A stretch of 55,650 nucleotides of DNA from contig JAAURB010000026.1 of the NCBI GenBank assembly GCA_012033335.1, positions 1-55,650 of the forward strand, given 5' to 3'. This stretch comes from Oscillatoriales cyanobacterium RM2_1_1. GTDB lineage: Bacteria; Cyanobacteriota; Cyanobacteriia; Cyanobacteriales; Microcoleaceae. This document shows, one piece after another, positions 39,795 through 47,891 of this stretch (positions are counted from its first letter, which is position 1; each line of letters starts with the position of its first letter). The translations under genes were made by a program, and so were the position numbers. The notes under the pieces were generated by a model that was given only the letters and a program-made list of their open reading frames with translations, was not told where the DNA came from and did no database searches.

Positions 39795-40107
39795 GTTACA
39801 TTCCTCAGTTGATATCATCATTGCAGTTTCAGCAAATCTTGACAGGCCCAGGCCATTCATCCAGGGGGTTCTGATCGTTTGAAGCGTTGGGCACGCCTCT
39901 GGTTGATTGCTGGAAGCTGTTCACTAAATATTGATCCTAACCTTGTCTGATGATTCGGTCTAGGATCAGTTTAGTCGATCCACCCCCGATCAGTTCTTGA
40001 CAAACAGGTTAAGCTATGAGTCTACCAGTACAAACCGCCAGAGACCCAGGTTAAAATACAGTTAAAGGACGGAATCTAAAGGTCAGGAAGCCCTAGGAGG
40101 AAGAGAA
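39795..40107. other. intergenic region between glyA and a small cysteine protein gene
   Basis: This 313-base gap between divergent genes contains no credible additional gene. The strong AGGAGG ribosome binding site of the next gene lies at its right end. I could not identify promoter elements. Confidence 0.4.
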
Positions 40108-40305
40108 ATGCTTGTGATCTTAATGGAAAATCAATTGATCGAGCCAGAACAAGTTTGTCAAGGGTGTCTATTAGCCAATCAAAAGGGTCAACCTCGCTGG
40201 AAAGGAGGACAGCTTACCTGTGGTCAGTTGGTTGAGAAGCCCATTCACGATCAACCCGATCAGTATCAGTGCCAGATGGGGTTTCGCATTGCCGATATTA
40301 AGTGA
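40108..40305 (+). CDS. conserved-looking small cysteine protein
   Basis: This 65-residue protein begins MLVILMENQLIEPEQVCQGC and has four cysteines at 17, 20, 38 and 55, the first two in a CQGC knuckle. That spacing could bind a metal as a small zinc ribbon. AGGAGG lies about seven bases before the ATG, so translation is well supported. I do not recognise a named family. It is monocistronic, with an R2 repeat copy downstream. Confidence 0.7.
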   Translation: MLVILMENQLIEPEQVCQGCLLANQKGQPRWKGGQLTCGQLVEKPIHDQPDQYQCQMGFRIADIK

Positions 40306-40356
40306 GTCCCTTGGGAGTATAGGTTAGAGTGTACCAATCAACTCTGACGGTACATC

Positions 40357-40420
40357 TACAGCGATTTTCAATCCCGCACTTCAGCAGCGCAAGAGATCTT
40401 GGAGAATCTCTAAAACAGCA
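40357..40420 (-). repeat. R2 dispersed repeat, copy d
   Basis: Reverse-orientation copy starting TACAGCGATTTTCAATCCCG and ending in AGAATCTCTAAAACAGC; it lacks the middle segment found in copy c. The 5' end matches the TTGAAAATCGCTGTA terminus of other copies exactly. Confidence 0.7.
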
Positions 40421-40574
40421 AATCAAAAGGAAACAAATTAAAGTGCAAATCTTGAAGCGCCAATTAAAAAACCGAAAATAAAAAAATTAAAATAAAAAAA
40501 CAAAAAAAGACTGTGCGTTATCCTGAGAATATAGATTAATTGATGAGTAATAATTTAATACAAGGAAAGTAGCT

Positions 40575-41054
40575 ATGGCGTGGCGTGGTTCTACAACTTG
40601 GGCGGACAAAATATTTGCTTGTTTGCCCTATCTTCTCCCTTTATATTATGGTCTGGAGTTCGGTCGATTTCTCCTGGTACAGTTTCCTATCCTGAATTGG
40701 CTAATCGTTCCTTTAGCTCCAGTCAACTTTATATTTAATCTGATTCCATTTGGACTAGGGCCACTGGTGGTTTTTTTGGTGCTCTATCTATTGGTGGTAC
40801 GGAATACCAATATCTCTCATTTCGTTCGTTTTAATGCCATGCAGTCGATCTTACTGAATATCATTCTGTTCCTCTGTAGTTTGCTTTTAGGAATTTTTGT
40901 GGTGATTCCTAGTGGATTTGTTCAAGAAACGCTCTATAATATGGTTTTCCTGGGAACTCTAGCAGCGGTGGCCTACTCTGTGGTTCAGTCCTTGAGAGGG
41001 CAATATGCTGAGATTCCAACAATTTCCGATGCTGCCTACATGCAAGTGCAATAA
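40575..41054 (+). CDS. Tic20 family membrane protein
   Basis: This 159-residue protein has four hydrophobic segments and matches the cyanobacterial Tic20/Ycf60 family, related to the Tic20 part of the chloroplast import machinery. It shows FACLPYLLPLYYGLEFGRFL, LPFGLGP-like loops (IPFGLGPLVVFLVLYLLVVR) and ISHFVRFNAMQSILLNIILF. Its role in cyanobacteria is unknown. AAGGAAA precedes the start. The stop codon lies inside the first unit of an 18-bp direct repeat. Confidence 0.85.
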   Translation: MAWRGSTTWADKIFACLPYLLPLYYGLEFGRFLLVQFPILNWLIVPLAPVNFIFNLIPFGLGPLVVFLVLYLLVVRNTNISHFVRFNAMQSILLNIILFLCSLLLGIFVVIPSGFVQETLYNMVFLGTLAAVAYSVVQSLRGQYAEIPTISDAAYMQVQ

Positions 41055-41080
41055 TCGCAAATAGTGCAATAATCGCAAAT
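41045..41080 (+). repeat. perfect 18-bp tandem duplication
   Basis: AGTGCAATAATCGCAAAT occurs at 41045-41062 and again at 41063-41080 with no gap. The first unit contains the tic20 stop codon (41052-41054). Confidence 0.9.
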
Positions 41081-41139
41081 GCAGTAATTATAGGGTGCGT
41101 CCAGGATGCAGCTCATGGGGATTGGATTGGAGGGATTCG

Positions 41140-41295
41140 ATGATAGGGATAGAGTGCGAGTTACTGAGTGCGAGCGATTGCATAATTAATTTAGACAGTC
41201 TGTTCAGAGGCTTTGCGGCCTTCTGGGTCTTTTTCCTGATTCTGCTGACTGAAGGTGGTTCATGCGTGTCAGAACTCCAACGATCCTGCAAATAG
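41140..41295 (+). CDS. possible small membrane or precursor peptide overlapping the exporter start
   Basis: A 51-codon frame begins at ATG 41140, with a perfect GGAGG at 41129-41133. It reads MIGIECELLSASDCIINLD, then a hydrophobic stretch (GFAAFWVFFLILL), then TEGG followed by SCVSELQRSCK. It overlaps the C39 exporter start (41262) in another frame, which would allow translational coupling. A Gly-Gly followed by a short two-cysteine tail recalls a C39 substrate, but the leader lacks the usual polar helix, so this may simply be a small membrane protein or chance. Confidence 0.35.
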   Translation: MIGIECELLSASDCIINLDSLFRGFAAFWVFFLILLTEGGSCVSELQRSCK

Positions 41296-43595
41296 AGGCC
41301 GTTGAATGCGGTGCAGCCGCCCTAGCCATTATCCTTGCTTATTACGGTAAGGTTGTGCCCCTAGTTGAGCTGCGCCAGATTTGTGGGATTACCCATAATG
41401 GCAGTCAGGCCTCAAATATGATTCTTTCGGCCAGGCATTATGGAATGCGGGCTGATGGATATCGAATGGAAATTAATTCCCTGCGCCAGCAAGCACCCCC
41501 TTTTATTGTTTTTTGGAATTTCAATCATTTTTTAGTTGTTGAAGGGTTTAGCAAAAATAAGGTTTTTCTCAACGACCCCGCAACAGGGCCTCGTTGGGTA
41601 TCCGGGGCTGAGTTTGCTCAAGGATTTACCGGAGTTGTACTCAACATTAGACCCGAACCCGAATTTAAGGTTGGAGGTGCAATCTTCAGTCCCAAGACTG
41701 CTATATTGTCTTGGCTGCGGGGCTCGTTTGGGGGAGTGTTCTATTGCCTGTTGGTGGGTTTGTTACTGGCAATACCCGGCGTTGCCCTGCCGATTCTGAT
41801 TCAACTTTTGGTAGATTGGGGCTTGGTCAAGGCTGAGACCCATTGGCTGCGGCCCCTGATCCTGGGTTTGATCCTAGTTGCCGGGTTGCAGGGGATGTTG
41901 TTGCTCTTGCAATTGCGAATGCTGCGGCGGTTGCGAGTCAAGCTAACCCTGGAAATGGCCAGCGCATTTGTCAAGCAACTATTGGCCCTTCCTGTAGGAT
42001 TTTATAGTCAACGGTTTACTGGAGAAATCAGCGATCGCCTTCGTCTAAATGCAGCGGTTGCCCAGACTTTATCCGGCTCTGTCAGTCTTGCCATGATTGA
42101 GGTTACGGCTGTAGTCATTTATATTCTGGTGATGGTAACCTTTGATCCACTTCTCACCCTGGTTGCCGTCAGCAGTGTAATTGTGAACCTGTTAACTTTG
42201 AACTGGGCCTTGCACCAGAGCAAGAACACAACCATCAGATTTGCCCAAGCTAAAAGTCAGGTGGCGGCAGTGGGAATTTCGGGATTGCAAAATCTAGAAA
42301 CCTTGAAAGCCTCTGGCATGGAGTCTGAGTTTTTCTCCCACTGGGCAGGGCACTGGACAAAGGTAGTGAATGCCGAGCAGGACTTAGAAGTGCCCAATCA
42401 GATTCTCAATATTCTGGCTCTCCTCCTGCAAACCTTGACAGTCGCCTTGATCTTGGGAATTGGTGGGTTGAGGGTGATGGAAGGTTCCTTGACCCTGGGA
42501 ATGCTGGTGGCGTTCCAGAGTTTGGTTCAGAGTATTCAGCGCCCGGCCAGCAGCCTGATTCGGTCTCTCAAAGTGCTACAGGACTGTATTGCTCATCTAG
42601 TCCAACTGGATGAGGTTTTCAGCTATCCCCTGGATCAAAACTTGGATGAAAATCAGCCTGCCCCAGATCGGAATTCTAGAACTCACAAAGTTCCTGATCT
42701 CCCCCTAACTGTTCAAAATGGTGCAGACGAACTATCCAATTCAGGGGCCCGATCAGTACCCGTATCCTCTCCAATTTTTTCTGGTTTTGGAGACTGGAGT
42801 CCAGATTACTATCCGGTGAACTTTTTACAGGAAAAGCGACTGCGGGGATTTATCGAATTGCAAGGGGTCACCTTTGGTTATACCCAGGTGGCTGCGCCTT
42901 TGATTCAACAGGTGACGTTCTCAGTCCAACCTGGACAGTTAATTGGAGTGATCGGCCCTAATGGTTCTGGAAAATCAACCCTGGCAAAATTAATCTGTGG
43001 TCTATATCAGCCCTGGAGTGGAGAAATTCTGTTTGATCAGCAACCCAGGGCTGAGATTGATCGTCATATTCTGGCAACTTCCCTGGTTCTGGCAGAGCAG
43101 CGTCCAACTTTATTTGAGGGGAGCGTTCGGGAGAATCTGACCCTGTGGGATCCGACGATTCAAGATGCTCAGCTCGTCCAGGCTTGCCAGGATGCCGGAA
43201 TTCATCAGGCTATTTTGGGAATTCCTGGGGCCTATGATGGTTATGTGATGGAAGGAGGAGTCAATTTTAGTGGAAGTCAGCGGCAACAGCTAGAAATTGC
43301 TAGGGCCCTGGTGAACAATCCAACAATTTTGATTATGGATGAAGCGATGAATGCCCTCGATGGCTACACTCAAGAGACAATTCTTGACAATATTCGCCGT
43401 CGAGAATGTACCTGTATTTTGATCACTCACGGTCTGAATAGCTTAAAAGACTGTGATGAAATTTTTGTTCTGAGTCAGGGCAAGGTTGTCGAGCAGGGAA
43501 CTCCCAAGCAACTTCAGCAGGAAGCGGGGATTTATCAAAATCTGATGAACTTGAAAAGTGATCATCAGCCCAAACACCAACCTCAAACCACCTGA
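41262..43595 (+). CDS. C39-peptidase ABC exporter (bacteriocin/NHLM type)
   Basis: This 777-residue transporter cleaves leader peptides after Gly-Gly and exports the product. The N-terminal C39 peptidase has a complete catalytic set: C16 in VECGAAALAIILAYYG, H89 in NFNHFLVVEG and D105 in NDPATG. Six membrane helices follow (about 155-425), then an unusually long Asp/Asn/Pro-rich linker (455-530) and the ATPase with Walker A GPNGSGKST (565-573). The ABC signature is FSGSQ (669-673) instead of LSGGQ, and the Walker B region reads MDEAMNALD. The overall form fits the NHLM bacteriocin exporters. No adaptor gene follows directly. Confidence 0.88.
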   Translation: MRVRTPTILQIEAVECGAAALAIILAYYGKVVPLVELRQICGITHNGSQASNMILSARHYGMRADGYRMEINSLRQQAPPFIVFWNFNHFLVVEGFSKNKVFLNDPATGPRWVSGAEFAQGFTGVVLNIRPEPEFKVGGAIFSPKTAILSWLRGSFGGVFYCLLVGLLLAIPGVALPILIQLLVDWGLVKAETHWLRPLILGLILVAGLQGMLLLLQLRMLRRLRVKLTLEMASAFVKQLLALPVGFYSQRFTGEISDRLRLNAAVAQTLSGSVSLAMIEVTAVVIYILVMVTFDPLLTLVAVSSVIVNLLTLNWALHQSKNTTIRFAQAKSQVAAVGISGLQNLETLKASGMESEFFSHWAGHWTKVVNAEQDLEVPNQILNILALLLQTLTVALILGIGGLRVMEGSLTLGMLVAFQSLVQSIQRPASSLIRSLKVLQDCIAHLVQLDEVFSYPLDQNLDENQPAPDRNSRTHKVPDLPLTVQNGADELSNSGARSVPVSSPIFSGFGDWSPDYYPVNFLQEKRLRGFIELQGVTFGYTQVAAPLIQQVTFSVQPGQLIGVIGPNGSGKSTLAKLICGLYQPWSGEILFDQQPRAEIDRHILATSLVLAEQRPTLFEGSVRENLTLWDPTIQDAQLVQACQDAGIHQAILGIPGAYDGYVMEGGVNFSGSQRQQLEIARALVNNPTILIMDEAMNALDGYTQETILDNIRRRECTCILITHGLNSLKDCDEIFVLSQGKVVEQGTPKQLQQEAGIYQNLMNLKSDHQPKHQPQTT

Positions 43596-43863
43596 TATCA
43601 GGAATGCTTCTGTGGATACTTCTGTGAAGAATTTTATATCTCTCTGTCAATTTTTAGCATTAATACTTTTGCATGAATATCTCTAATTCACAACTCAGGA
43701 TATCAAGCATAGGAGAAAGTGTGAGGAGTCGAAACAAATAGTAAAAATTCTCAATCTCAGGCCATGGGATTCAAGGTCAATCCAACTGAGCTGATCAGTG
43801 AAAGCTGATCATTAAACTAGAGAACTGGAGCCGTAGACTTGAGTCATAGCAGGGTCAAGGTTC

Positions 43864-44415
43864 TTAGTTCAAGAAAACCGAGCCATTTTCATTGATTTCT
43901 AAGGCTTTAGTGTCCACATCAAAATCAGTAGTGGCCTCAAACTGCACTTCTAGAACTCCTGGCTCAGTTGACCTGGGAACCACTCGCAATAATCCACTGT
44001 CTTCCCGTTGGTAAGTCAGGGTCATTGGCATTGGCAAGCCCTGAAGCTCTACCTCGGACTGTCCTGCCAAATCGCGTTGCTGCGTTCCTGCGACAACCTG
44101 ATAGTTGATCACCGCATTGGTTTTATTGATTAGCTTCAGGGTGACTGCGCCATCAACTGCCGCCACCCGAGCGCTGGGGAAAGGAAACTGAGGGACTTCA
44201 GCGGGTGCGGATGTTTCATCGGTGGGGGTAGAGGTTGATTGGGCTTTGGGTGCTTGGGCATCCTCTGCTTTGTCATTGGGTTCTGACATTGCAGGCTTGC
44301 CTCCAGGGGGTGGGCCTCCGGCTTGGGCGATCGCAGTCAATCCGGTTAATGCGACCCCTGTTAGCAGACTCAGCAACCGAACATTGGTTCTTCGGGGGGA
44401 GTTAGCATGAATCAT
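43864..44415 (-). CDS. exported hypothetical protein
   Basis: This 183-residue protein starts with a Sec signal peptide (RLLSLLTGVALTGLTAIAQA, cleavage likely after AQA near residue 32), then a Gly/Pro and acidic linker (33-75) and a C-terminal domain of about 100 residues with alternating beta-type pattern (VTLKLINKTNAVINYQVVAG, MTLTYQREDSGLLRVVPRST). I do not recognise it by name. It lies at the end of the deacetylase/glycosidase group on the same strand and may be part of its transcript. Confidence 0.75.
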   Translation of the reverse strand: MIHANSPRRTNVRLLSLLTGVALTGLTAIAQAGGPPPGGKPAMSEPNDKAEDAQAPKAQSTSTPTDETSAPAEVPQFPFPSARVAAVDGAVTLKLINKTNAVINYQVVAGTQQRDLAGQSEVELQGLPMPMTLTYQREDSGLLRVVPRSTEPGVLEVQFEATTDFDVDTKALEINENGSVFLN

Positions 44416-44473
44416 GGGTAAGATATCCCTTTATTTAAAAATCAGGTGTAACAAGAGTAGATGTTATCACTGA

Positions 44474-45187
44474 TTACCGGGATTGATTGGAGGAAAGCCT
44501 GGCAATTGTGCAATCGGAGCGGGAAGCCATTTTTTTATGAGACACCAGGGCCACGACATGGGGAACAGGCCGGGGAGTATAGCCCACCAGGGATTCTCCC
44601 CCCTGAGCTAGGGAGGTACTTGCCCCAGAGTCTAACATCACCGCCTCCCGAAAACCGGCCTGGACTAAGAGTTGACCCAGCATGACTGAACCAACCGGTT
44701 CCGCCGACACCCCAATGATCGGTTGGCCGCTGCCATGAACCCCCCAAAACGCCCGATGGCGAGGTTCATTCACATCAAATAAATCCCCAAAGCTCTCCAG
44801 GGGTTGAGGTTGGCCATGTCTCACCAGAAATCCGGCCCCAACAAAAGCATCCGTCAGATTGGGCATTTCTGCTTCAACTCCAACCAGGGTATTGTGGCGA
44901 TTGGGGTCGAAGGGGATAAACCGTAAAGTGTCATTGCCAATTAGCGCCAAGGGGCGATCGCGCAATTTGCGATTTTCACTGGCATTTCCCGGAATAAATC
45001 GCCCGGTACTACTGCTCAGAACCGGGCCAATCATCTGATTTGAGTCGAGGCTGTCCATCGAGAAGAACCCCCCATCAACCCCGGCAGCGAATTCAGTATC
45101 TTCAGCGGTTTCGGTTTGAGTGAGAATTTCCTGAACTTGATAGCGGCTATCGGCATGAATCGTCACTGGTTTTCCCCCAGAAATCAA
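44474..45187 (-). CDS. phosphodiester glycosidase family protein (NAGPA-like domain)
   Basis: This reading of 237 residues matches the phosphodiester glycosidase (NAGPA, DUF2233) domain: FAAGVDGGFFSMDSLDSNQM, RPLALIGNDTLRF and AVMLDSGASTSLAQGGESLV. Such domains remove N-acetylglucosamine-1-phosphodiester or similar caps. The only start is a weak TTG with no ribosome binding site, and it lies two bases after the deacetylase stop in another frame. Adding one A to the A5 run at 45199-45203 would join it in frame to the deacetylase (L-E-K-I-P-L-I-L-I-S-G-G-K-P-V), so it is probably the C-terminal half of one broken gene. Confidence 0.7.
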   Translation of the reverse strand: MISGGKPVTIHADSRYQVQEILTQTETAEDTEFAAGVDGGFFSMDSLDSNQMIGPVLSSSTGRFIPGNASENRKLRDRPLALIGNDTLRFIPFDPNRHNTLVGVEAEMPNLTDAFVGAGFLVRHGQPQPLESFGDLFDVNEPRHRAFWGVHGSGQPIIGVSAEPVGSVMLGQLLVQAGFREAVMLDSGASTSLAQGGESLVGYTPRPVPHVVALVSHKKMASRSDCTIARLSSNQSR

Positions 45188-45189
45188 AA

Positions 45190-46491
45190 TCAGGGGAATT
45201 TTTCCAGGGTAATCTCGCTTTTGACCACGGGGGCATCAAAGTCAAAGGCCGCTTGCCAGGCAGAGAGTTGCAACCCTCCCCAGGCTTGTTCCAGGGCTTG
45301 ACTCAATCCTGACTGACCAAATCGATCAATCGCCAGAAGACTCTTCGACTGGTTGCTGAACCGATTTTCACTATCGTCCATAGTGAGGGCTCCTCGATAT
45401 CCGGCGGCCTTGACCCAGGCTGTTACCCGTTCGTCGTATTTGCCCTCTGGATAGGTAAAGTAACGAATTGGAATTCCCAGCTTCTCCTCCAGGATTTTTT
45501 TGGATTGGAGAATTTCCTGTTCAAGTTGGACATCGGGCAGGTCGGTTAAATCGGGGGGATGGGTAATACTATGGGCGGCAATCGTCACCAGGGGATCGGC
45601 AGCCATTTCGCGCAATTGGGCCCAGGTTAAGCGCGATCGCCCGACAATTTTTCCCTCAACTTTGTCCGTAAAAATGGAAAAAACTGCCGGATAGTTATAG
45701 TCCTGTAGCAGTGGATAGACAATTTTATAGTGACCGGCATAGCCATCATCAAAAGTCAGCAGGATTGGCTTTGGCGGTAGAGATTTTCCGGTTTCTAAGT
45801 GGGTCATCAGTTCATCCAGGCTAATGGGTGTGGCCCCGGCCTGACGAATAGACTCCAGTTGTTGTTTAAATTCCTCAACGGTGACATCAAAAAATACTTC
45901 TTTGTCAGGCAAAATATCGTGATACATGATCACCGGAACCCTGGCCCCCCTGGCTTGTTGATGAATCGTTGGCCAAGGGCTAATATTGGCCTGAATCACG
46001 ATCTGAGTTCCCAGTTCTTGGATGAATTGAGCGGCGGCAATTTCAGGATTGGCAATCCAGTTGGAAGTACTTAGTAACCAGTGAGAAGCCCTCTCACCAG
46101 TATCAGGATGAACCAGAGCCGTCAAATCTGGCTGGTCTGAACTTTGACTTGAACTTTGACTTGAATTTTGGTCTGGATTTTGACAAAGCTGAGGATAATC
46201 TTCAGGGGAAGCTTTAGGAGAATTTTTAGAGGAGCTTTCAGAGAGAGCTTCGGGACGGTCTTTAGGAAATCCAGGAGATAGATCTGACTGGGCTTGAACA
46301 GGCAATCCTGGCAACTCGAGCAAGAGAGCAATCCCAAATAGCCCCCCAACAATTTGGTGATAGAAATATTGGCGATAGGAATATTTTTGCGTAAGATTTC
46401 CCACAAAGTTCGGCATAAATTTGTATAAAATTTTGTATAAAAAAGTTTTGAGGTTAGCATCCGGATAAATCTCTGGGTAAACCCGAGCCAA
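45190..46491 (-). CDS. polysaccharide deacetylase
   Basis: This 433-residue protein has an N-terminal membrane or signal segment (YHQIVGGLFGIALLLELPG), a low-complexity Ser/Gln/Asp region (about 95-140), and a NodB-type deacetylase domain: VPVIMYHDIL, ILLTFDDGYAGHY with the metal-binding aspartate pair, AAHSITHPPDLTDL with the histidines, and YFTYPEGKYDERV. It should deacetylate cell-surface or extracellular polysaccharide. An upstream-start choice is uncertain; MPNFVGNLTQK (about residue 26) may be the true N-terminus. The end is probably a frameshift into the glycosidase frame. Confidence 0.8.
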   Translation of the reverse strand: MARVYPEIYPDANLKTFLYKILYKFMPNFVGNLTQKYSYRQYFYHQIVGGLFGIALLLELPGLPVQAQSDLSPGFPKDRPEALSESSSKNSPKASPEDYPQLCQNPDQNSSQSSSQSSDQPDLTALVHPDTGERASHWLLSTSNWIANPEIAAAQFIQELGTQIVIQANISPWPTIHQQARGARVPVIMYHDILPDKEVFFDVTVEEFKQQLESIRQAGATPISLDELMTHLETGKSLPPKPILLTFDDGYAGHYKIVYPLLQDYNYPAVFSIFTDKVEGKIVGRSRLTWAQLREMAADPLVTIAAHSITHPPDLTDLPDVQLEQEILQSKKILEEKLGIPIRYFTYPEGKYDERVTAWVKAAGYRGALTMDDSENRFSNQSKSLLAIDRFGQSGLSQALEQAWGGLQLSAWQAAFDFDAPVVKSEITLEKFP

Positions 46492-47138
46492 TCAATCCGA
46501 GAAATAAATAACCGTTAGTGACAATCTGCTAAGGTCAATCAATGCCTCGATGAATATAACCTTCTGGCCCGAACCTTGATTGAGACCTGAGAAGTATGTT
46601 CACGTTTTTCCTCTCAAGTGAAGCATTGCAAGTTCAAGAACAGGTAAGTATTAGCTTAAAAGTATGTTAAGAAAGAATTAAAATCAGAATCCAACTGCCA
46701 AAATCCACACCTCACGGGATTGAAAATCTCTGTAGTCGAATTCTTGGATTAATCCCGGATTAAGTCGATCAGACTAAGTAAAAGACTATGGGTAGAAGAT
46801 TATGGGTAGAAGAATAAAGCAAGCTCAGTATTTGCTGCAATTTACTTCATTAGGGGAAGTGAATAAGTGGGGTTGTGAGAACTGTTGTGAGAACTATAGG
46901 TTTCAACACATTTTGTAACGGGTCGGTTTAGGGTATCGGTTTTAGAAGATTGACTGCGGAACATTAAACAAAATCCCGAATAACAGCCCAATCTGGAATC
47001 CTGTAATCTAGAGGGTTGCCTTCAAAACCGAGTGACCTAACCCAGCCGATATAACGGACGTAGGATCAAACTGTCTGCTATCATCGGTAGAGGGTTGTAT
47101 TGAACAAACAGGGGTTGTATAGCTCTTTGGAGAAAAGG
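46492..47138. other. intergenic region upstream of the type I secretion set
   Basis: This 647-base gap between divergent genes holds a partial R2 copy (46698-46734: CCACACCTCACGGGATTGAA then AATCTCTGTA) and a short tandem TATGGGTAGAAGA (46788-46814). Both promoters should lie here. I see no gene. A GGAG at 47129-47132 precedes the isomerase start. Confidence 0.5.
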
Positions 47139-47891
47139 ATGACAGGAGTATTGAAGGTCGGAGAAACAGCAATTCTAGCTGAAGAGATCCCGCCACTGCT
47201 GAAGCGATATCAACTGATGCCCCAATTTATGCGGGAAGTTTTGATCGATCAGGCGATCGCTGCGATTGATTGTAGTCAGGAAGAGCAGATTGCCGCCATA
47301 GAAAAATTTACAAATCAAAATCAGCTTACCTCCCCTGAAGCCAAGCAAGCCTGGCTGAACTACCATGGCATCAGCCCCGAAGAGCTAGATGAAATTGCAA
47401 TCCGTCCCCTGAAGCTAGAAAAGTTCAAGCAGGAGACCTGGAGCAACAAAGTTGAGAACTACTTCGTCAGTCGCAAGAGCAGTTTAGATCAGGTGGTCTA
47501 TTCTCTGATCCGAACTAAAAACCCAGGCTTAGCCCACGAACTCTATTTCCGGATTGCGGAGGGAGAGACCGCCTTTGCCGATGCAGCCCGCGAATATTCG
47601 GAAGGCCCAGAATCTCGATCTGGAGGGCTGTTGGGCCCTGTGTCATTGTCTCAACCCCATCCCGCCATCAGTAAGTTGCTGTCGGTCAGTCAACCGGGTC
47701 AACTTTGGACTCCTCGCCCTTTATCGGAATGGATGGTGGTGATTCGTTTAGAAAAGTTCATTCCAGCCCAGCTCGATGAATCCATGCGCCGTCGATTAAT
47801 CGATGAGTTATTTGAAACCTGGGTGCGGGATCAGTTTACCGCCATCAGTCCCCTTGCTCCCTTACAAACCTCAGTGGCTTCTGTGTCATGA
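47139..47891 (+). CDS. parvulin-type peptidyl-prolyl isomerase of the secretion set
   Basis: This 250-residue protein has an N-terminal SurA-like helical region (LLKRYQLMPQFMREVLIDQA) and a parvulin-type C-terminal domain (AHELYFRIAEGETAFADAAREYSEGPESRSGGLLGP). No signal peptide is visible, so it may act in the cytoplasm on the export substrate. I chose ATG 47139 because GGAG lies six bases upstream; a TTG at 47100 would add 13 residues. Its TGA overlaps the ATG of the ABC exporter (47888-47891), so the two are translationally coupled. Confidence 0.85.
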   Translation: MTGVLKVGETAILAEEIPPLLKRYQLMPQFMREVLIDQAIAAIDCSQEEQIAAIEKFTNQNQLTSPEAKQAWLNYHGISPEELDEIAIRPLKLEKFKQETWSNKVENYFVSRKSSLDQVVYSLIRTKNPGLAHELYFRIAEGETAFADAAREYSEGPESRSGGLLGPVSLSQPHPAISKLLSVSQPGQLWTPRPLSEWMVVIRLEKFIPAQLDESMRRRLIDELFETWVRDQFTAISPLAPLQTSVASVS

